Source of the DNA: Rhizoclosmatium globosum
Taxonomy: Eukaryota > Chytridiomycota > Chytridiomycetes > Chytridiales > Chytriomycetaceae
Assembly (NCBI GenBank): GCA_002104985.1
Contig: MCGO01000288.1
Span: forward strand, 1 to 39,450
DNA length: 39,450 nt
Direction: 5' to 3'
Made by a program: the position numbers and the translations under genes. Shown here one piece after another: positions 1-9,000 of this stretch. The notes below the pieces were generated by a model. That model worked only from the letters and a program-made list of their open reading frames with translations. It had not been told where the DNA came from and ran no database searches. The first letter of the stretch is position 1, and each line of letters begins with the position of its first letter.

Positions 1-429
1 CATTCCTTCTTCAGCAAGGTGAACCTTTGCTCCTCTTCGTAAAATGTTAACAACACGCGCAGAACACCTTCTAATTCAGTTGGTTTTATTGACTGTCCGT
101 TCAAACACACCCAAAACTCGTAACCCTTTCCTACAATCTGCGATGTTCAATTGACGTGTTAACAATGGGTATTTCGTTGCAGTTCAAGGGTCGTGGATGG
201 TTTCAACAAACAGCATCGTGTATAACGGCCAGCCTTGGATTTTGGTCGACACTACAAATTGCCGACAGTCTAAAAACAAAGAATCATGCAGCCATTGAAG
301 GATGTGTGGCAGTATTGCAACTGATCGCTTTTAGCAAAGTCAACACGTCTAAAACCAGTCAAGCTCAACGGCGTCGAGATGACGAATGCACGTTTTGAAT
401 CGACGATAAAGAAATCCACGTTTAGCAAG
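1..429 (-). CDS. Unrecognised protein, partial (runs off left edge), at least three exons
   Basis: Three consecutive open blocks on the minus strand join through GT-AG introns with matching phases. They are exon 322-429, exon 212-269 and exon 1-137, with introns 270-321 and 138-211. The joined peptide reads like real coding sequence and includes LLNVDFFIVDSKRAFVIST, RLAVIHDAIVGKGYEFWVCL and PTELEGVLRVLLTFYEEEQ. I do not recognise the family and assign no function. A 20-nt exon at 484-503, followed on the minus strand by a good GTGAGT donor, may come next upstream. Further minus-strand coding-like sequence continues to about 690, but the phases did not close. The start is therefore unresolved, and the 3' end lies outside the window. 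A start near 700 would leave almost no space before the divergent gene at 724. Confidence is moderate for the three exons and low for anything upstream of them. Confidence 0.5.
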
Positions 430-723
430 CTTGGAAGGATGGACCCGGTTAGTTATTTGATAAGGTGATTAAACGAAACTCACATTTCATAGAACTTGGA
501 ATACTGAAAGCATTATGTTTTGCAACAGTGAAATCACAAAGCACATGGTCAGCTGTTTTTATTATCAAGTTGCAATGTCTCAGAAATAGAGTAGTTCAAC
601 ATAATTTTCCAAGAATGTAACGGGTGCTTGCGAATGTGGGCAACAATTTCAACAAGAGCAGCACCGAAGCAGCAATACTAGTTTTTAAGAGAATAACAGG
701 TTTAAATTAAATATTGAAAAGAA

Positions 724-1772
724 ATGACTGAAAACCGCAAAGCGTTGTCATTGGCTGTGAAAACAAGCTCTGTCATCGGTTTCTCCTCTGTACCTCGGAC
801 GGCAAGGATACTCAAAGCGCCAGCAGATTCAAGTCGATGCTTTCGAGTGATGCAGTGGAATCTGCTGGCCGATTCGCTGTGTGGCTCTGAAGGTTCGAAG
901 GGATTTGAGCGTGCACCACCAGAGAGCCTTCGTTGGGAATTCCGGAAGAACCGGTACTCCTTTACCAAGTTTATTAGTTCGCACTAATACGTTATCTTTC
1001 TCCACAGCATTCTTGAGCACATTCTTGAATTGGATCCACCATTTTGTGTGTCCAAGAACTGGATGAACCGCACTTTGACGACTGGATTCTTCCGTCGCTC
1101 AAATCAATTGGATTCGACGGCGTCTTTGAAAAGAAGCCGAATTCAGTCGATGGATCTGCCATTTTTGTGAACTCAGAACGATTCAGCATCGCATCAACCA
1201 AGTCCATTCGTTACGCGGCTTCTCCTTCATCGGATACACCGCCCTCCCCAACAGACTTGTTCCCACAGAACCAGAAGGCTCTCATCGTGCAGCTTCTCGA
1301 CAAACACTCAAGCCGCCCTTTGATTGTCACTGTCACCCACCTGAAAGCCGAGAAGAACGAACTGGGTGAATCTATCCGATACCAAGAAATGAAAACACTG
1401 CTGGATTCGCTTTTGTCTGACTATGGAACCACATCAACGCCAATCATCATCGCAGCTGACCTGAACGCAACTCCGACGTCAAACCATTACCCGGCTCGAG
1501 TTTATCCGTTCATTGAACAACACTCTCTTGGAATGCAGAGTTCATATGCGAATGGAAGAGGTTCTGACGGGGAACCAGAATATACGACTTGGAAAGTACG
1601 GAAAGGGCAGGAATCGCGGCATACTATTGACTACATATTCTATCGTGTCAATTGTGGGCTGGAAGTTGTGTCTACGTTGGATATGCCCGTGGATGTGGAT
1701 GATGACAGGATTCCGTCGTTTCGGTATCCTTCAGACCACTTTTCGCTGTTGACCGAATTTGAGTGGTGTTAG
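724..1772 (+). CDS. Nocturnin-like endonuclease/exonuclease/phosphatase (CCR4 superfamily)
   Basis: Two exons, 724-953 and 1008-1772, are joined by a 54-nt GT-AG intron. Family motifs run in order: RVMQWNLLAD (N-terminal catalytic Asn), CVQELDEPHF (metal-binding Glu), VTHLKA, IIAADLNATP (Asp/Asn pair), YTTWK, HTIDYIF and YPSDHFSLL (catalytic His). This order, and the WEFRKN-ILEHIL block around the intron, match nocturnin more closely than CCR4 or Angel. Nocturnins were described as deadenylases, and animal members remove the 2'-phosphate of NADP(H); which activity applies here is not visible. The reading frame breaks once in exon 2: the ILEHILELD frame and the CVQELDEP frame differ by one base. 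Adding one T to the T4 run at 1042-1045 would restore about 331 codons. AATAAA follows at 1811. The start is the first ATG, with no recognisable mitochondrial signal. Confidence 0.85.
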
Positions 1773-2644
1773 CTTTAAGATTTGAGGGATTGATGAAATT
1801 TGATTTATTGAATAAACGAAGGGAATATCACTTGCAAGTATACATGTTGTATGCCCCAGACATTGTTCGTGAGCCTTATTCCCGGGGTTTTAGCAATAAT
1901 CGCAATGGGTTTTGATTTAATGTCGAATCTGGCCAGAAATATAAGGAAATATATCACAAAAATAAATATAGGTTATCTTATGGAGAAAAAAAAACAAATA
2001 CGAAGAACAAACACTGGTACTCCTTTCAGGAAAGAGTCAGTTGTCCTTCGCTCACTATCCATCGCCAGAGTTCTGCAAGTCCTCTCACTTACTACCTGAA
2101 GATAGCCCGTAGAAGGTGTGTTTGTTTCTTTTTGCTAAGAATATCAAAACAGAACCATCGCATCATGGCTTCTTTGTGGCTACCGGATAGGCCGCTACTT
2201 CATTGGTGTATAAACTCTAGTCGCGTATTCTTCGGGTCCTCAAGCAAGCAAGCAAGTGCTACTCGCCTGTCGCTTAATCAGGAGATACCGCTCACCAATT
2301 GTTTGTATGTGGACTTGGTCGGCCAGGTTAGGTATGGCAGGTCGACGAAGAAGCCCCTAATACGGGCTGCTCTGCTGCAGTTCGAACACCGTCCGCAGTG
2401 TGGTTTGGCCAGAGCCTCTCCTGAAACAAGATGAGCTTCATATTATCCCGTAGATAAAGTCATGTTATTCCATAGTTTATGTAAAATAAACTTGATATCA
2501 TCTCGTCTTTTTTGTGGTTGTGGAAGTGTACTGCAAGTGCACGCGCAAGGAAACAAACTGACATCTAATTTCGACATTAACACAAAAAGTCTCGACGGAA
2601 TTCAAAGAACCTTTATTCTATAATAATTTACTGTGGCCGCGGTA
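1773..2644. other. Intergenic region between nocturnin and the convergent dehydrogenase
   Basis: This 870-bp stretch holds the nocturnin 3' end (AATAAA at 1811) and a reverse-strand polyadenylation signal (TTTATT on plus at about 2612) for the dehydrogenase. Short open stretches at 1851-2099 and 2132-2434 show no codon bias or family motif. No RNA gene was recognised. Confidence 0.4.
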
Positions 2645-3855
2645 TCATATCCCCATCTCAAAGTCCGGTTCAAAGTAATGTCGAAACACATATTCGGACC
2701 ACTGCCACGTCTTGACACATGTTTCCTTGTCTTGCGCAATCAAAGATGGCTCCGCGACCGTGCAGTAAGGCACCAAATATTTCCCCTTGATGTTCATTGT
2801 TTCGATTTCTGGCGCAGCGGCAGCATAAAGCGGTGTTATGACACCTTTTTCGACATTGACCTTGACTGAATCGAGAAGAATGTGTTTCAGGTCGCGGTCG
2901 CCGGTGGGATGATCGTCTTTGATGGCACCGGGATGGACGCAGTTTACGTAAATGTTGCAGGGTTTGTTGAGTAATGCGTATTTTGTTTCTAGGCGATCCT
3001 ACAATGATATTTAGTGCTTCAGTTTGAGATAAATAATGTAATTGTTTGAAGCCACGTTTTCCTTATCGCTCCTTAGGTTCCATCAAACACCTTTATGCAG
3101 ACACTGTTGCTCGCTTGGCGCATTTAACTGTCCCTTTACATTCTCAGTTCAACTGGTTGTCATTCCAAAAGCATTTTGCTGAAAATTACGTCTCTCCAAG
3201 TCGCCCATCCGTCCCAATTTCATACTGAAGCACTTTTTCATACCTGAAGTTCCCGAGTAAAGTGTATAGCAGCGAGTTTCGACTCATTGTAGCGGGTATT
3301 TTCGTCAAACATTTCAGGAACGTCAAAGTACTGATAATCGATAGAATTGAGAACAAGCATATGCGTCATTGAAGTCAAGTTCACGATTCGAGACGGCTGC
3401 GAAGCTTCGAGTAAGGGCAGGAGTTTGTGAGTCAACAGCATTGGAGCAAAATGGTTCGTATGGAAAGTCTGTTCAATGCCTTGTTCTGAAAGGGAGAACT
3501 GGTGCGATGATATCGAGTCTGCGTTGATGAGGATATTGAGTTTCGAGTGTGTTTTGAGGAACTCGTCGGCAGCGGCGGAAAGCGAACGCAGGTCCACGGC
3601 AGAAGCGACGACGAATCCGTGGCTTTGCTGATCCGAATCGTTGTGAAGGGCGGCGACGGCTGATTCGCCGCTTGCAACGTCTGGCGCGACAACTGTGACC
3701 GACGCCCCGCGCAGGGCAAGGTGCTTCGCCGCAGAGTGCCCAAGTCCGGTGCATCCGCCGGCGACAAATGCTACTTGGCCGCTGAGATCTGGAAGTTGGT
3801 CGGCGGTCCAGGCTGGTCGGAAGAGGAGTTGTCCGAGGAACGACCCAACTGTCAT
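2645..3855 (-). CDS. Short-chain dehydrogenase/reductase (retinol dehydrogenase/WWOX-like)
   Basis: Exons 3244-3855 and 2645-2998 are separated by a 245-nt GT-AG intron, long for this window; the product is about 321 residues. The start at 3855 is preferred over an upstream in-frame ATG at 3921, because fungal members typically begin with a short hydrophobic stretch followed by LPDLSGQ, as here (MTVGSFLGQLLFRPAW). The Rossmann glycine motif is GGCTGLG (residues 33-39). NILINA stands where NNAG is usual. The catalytic residues are Ser162 (IVNLTSM) and the YNESK pair Tyr189/Lys193. After the intron, NCVHPGAIKD is the usual cofactor-binding loop. The family performs NAD(P)-dependent oxidation or reduction of alcohols and ketones; the substrate cannot be told. 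A reverse-strand AATAAA lies about 30 bp past the stop. Confidence 0.88.
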
Positions 3856-4876
3856 TTTGTGTTGCCTTTCTTGCTCATGGGTTATTTCCGAAGTATCCCA
3901 CACAACAATATTAATATCCATATTTCTCTATGTTCTCAATGCATTTTCTTGTTTTGTTTCGCAAAGTAACATTGAGCCCCTATGAATCAAATGATACAAA
4001 AAACGACTGAAAACGGTTTGAGGCTCTTCAACAAAATCAACATCAAAAATAATATATCTATATGCTCTCTGTATTAATTTTATTCAGAGGATTGCGGAGA
4101 AAATGGAACGACTTTGAGTCCTTCTTGAGGAGCTACTCCTGTTTCTGTTTCTATGTGAATAGTTCGAGATCGATGACCTCAAACGTCTGAAACACAGAAA
4201 GTGATTGAGCCATAAATTCGAGAGCTAGCGTCACTGTATTCCAGCTTTTTTTTCTGAAACGGCGGAAGACGCCGTTCGATTTAACTCTTAACCACAGTCC
4301 TATTAATCGGCTAATTTACAAGCAAAGTATCCCTTATTGCAAATTTGCCAGCGAAGCACCAATGAACGACCAATTAATTGGGGTACTACCTTGGCACTCA
4401 TTATAGGTGGTTCCATTCTGATATGAGACTTCATAATTAAACAAACATATTTGTACGCATCCGTCAATGGGATTGTTTTGACGGCCGATAAGATCAAGAT
4501 CAAGTTCGAATCAAAGTACGATTGACGTCTGAAGTTTGGATATATTCATGAGAGAAGTGTAAGAAGATGAAGGAAAGGTTGTCCTATCTCTTTGTTTAGA
4601 TTGATATGTCTATCACTTAGACACAATCTCTTGAATGTTAGACTGCTTCCGTTGAACCAAGGAAGAAATGAGGTAGAAAGGAAACGTAAGCATGGTCGAC
4701 AGGTTGATGGCATCAGTTTACTGACAGCAAGCGAAAGGGCGGAGGATATTTAAGGGGCCACCCTTTTCAGACACACTGTGTGAGACGTCAAAAATTCTGT
4801 TTGTGTGATTTCGATTTGTGGTTGGAGCCTTTCGATGCCAGGCACGATTTGACAAAGAAAAATCAATCAACCAAAA
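3856..4876. promoter_or_regulatory. Divergent intergenic region with TATA-like element for the Kre9-like gene
   Basis: About 1 kb separates the dehydrogenase from the secreted wall protein. A TATA-like GATATTTAAGG sits at 4745-4755, about 130 bp upstream of the ATG at 4877. No convincing coding sequence was seen. A reverse open stretch at 4303-4503 lacks any family motif and is considered chance. Confidence 0.4.
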
Positions 4877-5539
4877 ATGCAGTTCCTTGCCCTTGTTGCC
4901 GCCGCCCTTGCCTCTACTGTCTCTGCCTGTGTCGCTGGAGAGGGAGGAGCTACCTGTGTTACTTCTGGAGGAGCCTGGTTGTACATGATCTCCCCATACA
5001 GCAACTCAACCTTGACTGCTGGAGGACAGATTGTGAGTTTGTATGTCCTTGGAGTTGAGCCACCTCTAACCTGTTTGAATGTGCGTGTAGAACATTGTCT
5101 GGGACAAGTGTGGAAGCGACCCTGCCTTTGACGCTGCCAACATTACCTTTGAGATTGCTGTGAGTCTTCTTTTGACACTCCCTTGTGATCAGACACAGAT
5201 TCAACTAAACATTTATGCGTCTTTCTTGATACACAGGATGCTTCCAACCCAAACAACGTCCAATCCGTCAACGGAGGACAGTTTACTCAACCGGCTGCTG
5301 TCTCTGGCCTCGCTGCCACCTACACTATCCCAGCCAGCTTCCCAGCCGGAAACAAGTACACCATCAAGTCATCTTACCGTGACGCCAAGCTTGGAGGCTG
5401 GAGAAACTGTTTCGGAAACACCTTCGCGATTGCCTCATCAACTCCAGTCAACACTGCCCCAGCTACCACTACCAAGAGCTCTGGAGCTGTTGCCGGAGTT
5501 GCTGCCGCTGCCGCTGCCGCCGTTGTTCTTGCTCTTTAA
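4877..5539 (+). CDS. Secreted Kre9/Knh1-like protein, probably GPI-anchored
   Basis: Three exons (4877-5032, 5091-5159, 5237-5539), all phase 0, give about 175 residues. An N-terminal signal peptide (MQFLALVAAALASTVSA) is followed by a Cys-containing segment. Then comes a Kre9/KNH-type Ig-like fold marked by WLYMISPYSNSTLTAGGQI, NIVWDKCGSD and the closing IPASFPAGNKYTIKSSYRD. The C-terminus is a short Thr/Ser stretch then SSGAVAGVAAAAAAAVVLAL, a hydrophobic tail typical of a GPI-attachment signal. Members of the Ser-Thr-rich GPI-anchored family act at the cell surface, and Kre9/Knh1 affect beta-1,6-glucan assembly; the exact role here is inference. Codon use is strongly biased (CTT, GCC, AAC), suggesting high expression. 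AATAAA is at 5691. Confidence 0.82.
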
Positions 5540-6050
5540 AAGTATAGTGAATGTGGTTTCGCTCGTTTTGGTTTTTAACTTTGACCTCTTCCCCCATTTT
5601 TCCATTTCAAAACACTTATCAGTCTCATGCATCCTCACCCCCCCAGTCTCCTTCTGTGTCTATTAGCGTGCTCTCTAGAGTGGGAGTATGAATAAAGGTG
5701 TATCTTTAGAATAGTTGTTGACGTCTATTAGTAACATAAGGGGGAGATTCGAGCGGGTTTGAAAGAGCGTAAGCCCTCCCCTTATTTGTCAGATTGATGA
5801 AGGAGGTTTTTGTTTCGAGCCATTAAGTGATCGAATATAGTTTTAGAAAGTGAAATTGCCGACAAAGTATACTGGGCGTTTCAGGTTGGTGACTAAGGAA
5901 CTGTTTGTAGGTGAGAAAGCTGCTGCAAGACGATACAGCAAATGAAATCAGGTCTTGGCAGCCTTCATGTAAGAGTGTAAACAGATAATGTTTTTGTATG
6001 TAGTTCTACATTCTTCCAACCTCCTTCCCTCTTTTAATTTGTTTGTCCAA
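5540..6050. other. Intergenic region upstream of the SREK1-like gene
   Basis: Contains the 3' untranslated region and AATAAA (5691) of the preceding gene and the presumed promoter of the next. A C/T-rich stretch (5998-6045) precedes the ATG at 6051. No gene was recognised. Confidence 0.35.
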
Positions 6051-9000
6051 ATGAGTGCAACAGTCAAGGCAAGTCCCGTTGAAACAAACCACGCCGCCTC
6101 TGACTAAGCCACCCACGAAAACGCAGGTGTCCAACATATCGCCGTTAGTCAGCGCCGAGACACTTCGCGAGCTCTTTGCGCACCTTGGCACGATTGAATC
6201 GATCCAGGACCTCGGCGCGTCCCAGTTCAGCGCAAACACAAAAGAAGCCCTGGTCACGTTCGAGGATGCGAGTGCGGCGGGTGCGTGCGTGGCGTGTCTC
6301 GTGTTGGGTGGTTTGGATGGTTTGGATGGTGAAGGCTAGAGGGGTGGTGTATCTAGACTTCACATTCCAACCTATCCATCCACACCTGAGTCACTTCTTT
6401 ATTAACTTGATTTGACACTCAGAAATCGCGATGCACTTGACAGGCACAGAACTTGGCGATAAAATGCTGTGAGTTTCACCTTCCTCCTTTGTACCTGTCA
6501 CTTGAACACCCTCTCACTGAACCCATCAATCACACCAGTCTTGTCACATCACACGCTGCCGTAGTCTCCCCAGCCGTCTCTCTTCCACTCGCACTGGCTC
6601 CACATCCCATCCAACCAATCCAACCAATCATCCACTCAACCTCTCTCATCGGAAACGCTCTCGGCCAAGGCGTCCCTGGCACAAACATCAAAAACCCATA
6701 CGTCACGCCTCAACTCTATACTGTCGATCCCGTCAAAGCGGATGAAATCGGACGTACTATTTATGTGGGGAACATCAATGAGAACCTCGGAGACGAAGCT
6801 CGTAATAGTAATGCTTGTAATTTGGTTCGTGGCCTGAGTGTTGTTGCAATAAGGTAAGCAACAGATGCGGCAAGGCGACGAGAACCCAAATGACAAACCT
6901 GAGTGTTGTTGCAATAAGGTAAGCAACAGATGCGGCAAGGCGACGAGAACCCAAATGACAAACTGGTAGATCATTATATTTAGAACTTCGATAATAAGAG
7001 AATCATTCATAAACAAAAGAGAATTACCCTGAGTGTTGTTGCAATAAGTTAAGCAACAGATGCGGCAAGGCGACGAGAACCCAAATGACAAACTGGTAGA
7101 TACCAGTATCAAGAGGGGAGTCCCTTGCTTCTTATACACTCAAGGGAAAGGGAGAGATTTAAGGAATGATTAAATGGAGTGATTAAATGGACTTTCACTT
7201 GGTGTAAAAATAGTGGGAGGCACCAAGTGGACTGTGAGACACTGAGTGGACTGGAAACTAGATAGAAGAAAGATAACCCGGAAAGGAATTGTAGAAGATA
7301 GGCAGTATATCTCACACACCCCCCAAGACCTTATAGGGTTGATACGTCAAATTCCCCAAATGCGTCTCGGCAGAACTCAAACTTGATCCAGCCCAGTCCT
7401 TTAGTCAGAATGTCAGCCAGCATTTTTGTGTCTGGCATATGTCCAACTGTGATCAAATGTTGTCTAACCAGGTCTCGGAGGAACATATACTTTACATCCA
7501 TGTGTTTGGTTTTATGGCGTTGTGCTCCTTCCTCCAAATTGAAGACTGTGCCCTGATTATCACACCAAAGTCGAGTGGGGCCGTCTTGTGGGTATCCAAA
7601 CCATGTGAGCATGTTGCGAACCCACACTAGTTCTTTTGCCACAGAACATGCAGCAATAACTTCTGCTGATACAGTTGAGTCTGCAACAATGGGTTGACGT
7701 TTGCTGAAGCTCAGTACTGCTGATTTTCCTATTCGAACCACAGCCCCTGTGGTGGATCGTCTTGTTGCAGCATCGCCTGCCCAATCAGCATCCCCAAATC
7801 CTTCTAGTAGAAACTCCGCTGGGCTTTCTGAACGACGGTAGATAAGTCCATAGTTTCGGGTGCCATTCAAGTATTCCAGCAGTTCCTGAGCTCGTTCCCA
7901 GTGAATTCGACGCGTTTTGGTTGTGTGTCGTGCAAGTTTACCTACAGCTTGCTGAATTGTGGGCCTGGTGATTGTGAGATATTGTAGCAGGCCAACAAGT
8001 CGATAATAGTTCTTTCCTGTGAGGAACTCAGTATCTAAGGCAGATGGATCGTCTGTTGCGTCAAATTTGGAGTCGTCTGTCTGACGCCAAGCTGTACGGC
8101 GTTTTCCCGATTGATTCTCCAAGAATTCTGATAAGATTCCCTCAAGATACGCAGTTTGACTCATTGATGAAGCTCCATCTTTGAATTGAAATACTATGCT
8201 GATGAATTGGTCTACACATGGCTTAACAGTGAGTTCAAAGTGTTTTCCCAACTCCACTATCAACAATTCCAATTCCTTCTCAACATCCTTGTCTGCTGCA
8301 AAGAAGAAATCATCTGCCCATGTGAGCACATAGATAAAATGAGTCCTGCCTTCCTTGATGATTTCCTTCTTGAAGACTAACGGCTCATGTGGATTCCGAG
8401 TCATTCCTATTGATTCCAGAGCTCGATCTCGGTTTCGTTCCCACATGAGTGGAGCTTGTCTTTGACCATACATGGTCCGTAGCAACTCGAGAACTTTACC
8501 TCGGTCTTCTGGAGCCACTTCCATTCCCTGTGGGACTTTAACATACATGACCCTGTCCCGATCCGTAGTTAAATGTGCACCTTTTGCATCGCACTGACGA
8601 GTAACCATTCCACGCTCAGTGACTATTCGAGTGAGAATCTTCAGGGAGTTCATGTGTGGGGTACCTGAATATGTTTGGCTGAAGTCCACACCTTCTACTT
8701 GTCTCCTGCCATCCATACACAGGCGGGCTTTATATTGGGTTTCTCCAGTAATATCATTCTTCTTGATTTTGAGGACCCAAATAGTTCCCAGAGTGCGTGC
8801 ACCTGGAGGAAGCCAAACCAGTTTCCAGACCTTAAGGCCCCAAAATTGCGAGAGTTCTTTCTCTATAGCAGCTCTCCATTTCTCATCTTTAAGCCCAGCT
8901 TGGATTGATGGCCCATCAAGAACTGAGAGTGCTAGTCCATATCTTTGACCCACACCTGTCAGAAAACGAACTTCATCAAGTTCTACTTCATCAAAGTCTT

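Noticed and set aside
156..398. Plus-strand 80-residue open frame near the left edge
   Set aside because: It overlaps three minus-strand exons with consistent splice phases and has no family-like motif.
2132..2434. 100-residue plus-strand open frame, and a GTTCGAAC that looked like a tRNA T-loop
   Set aside because: No codon bias or motif, and no tRNA cloverleaf could be built around 2370-2390.
3046..3228. Small plus-strand gene inside the dehydrogenase intron
   Set aside because: A short chance frame. The intron is bounded by clean splice sites and joins conserved SDR sequence.
4303..4503. 66-residue minus-strand open frame
   Set aside because: Isolated, with no motif, no splice partners and AT-rich composition typical of spacer here.
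5160..5666. Ser/Pro/Leu-rich plus-strand open frame
   Set aside because: It is a shifted frame over intron 2 and exon 3 of the Kre9-like gene.
6636..7139. Minus-strand open frames in the LTR with repeated SFGFSSPCRICCLPYCNNTQ
   Set aside because: These come from the 65-bp LTR sub-repeats. They recur unchanged in the other LTR and no protein family is recognised.
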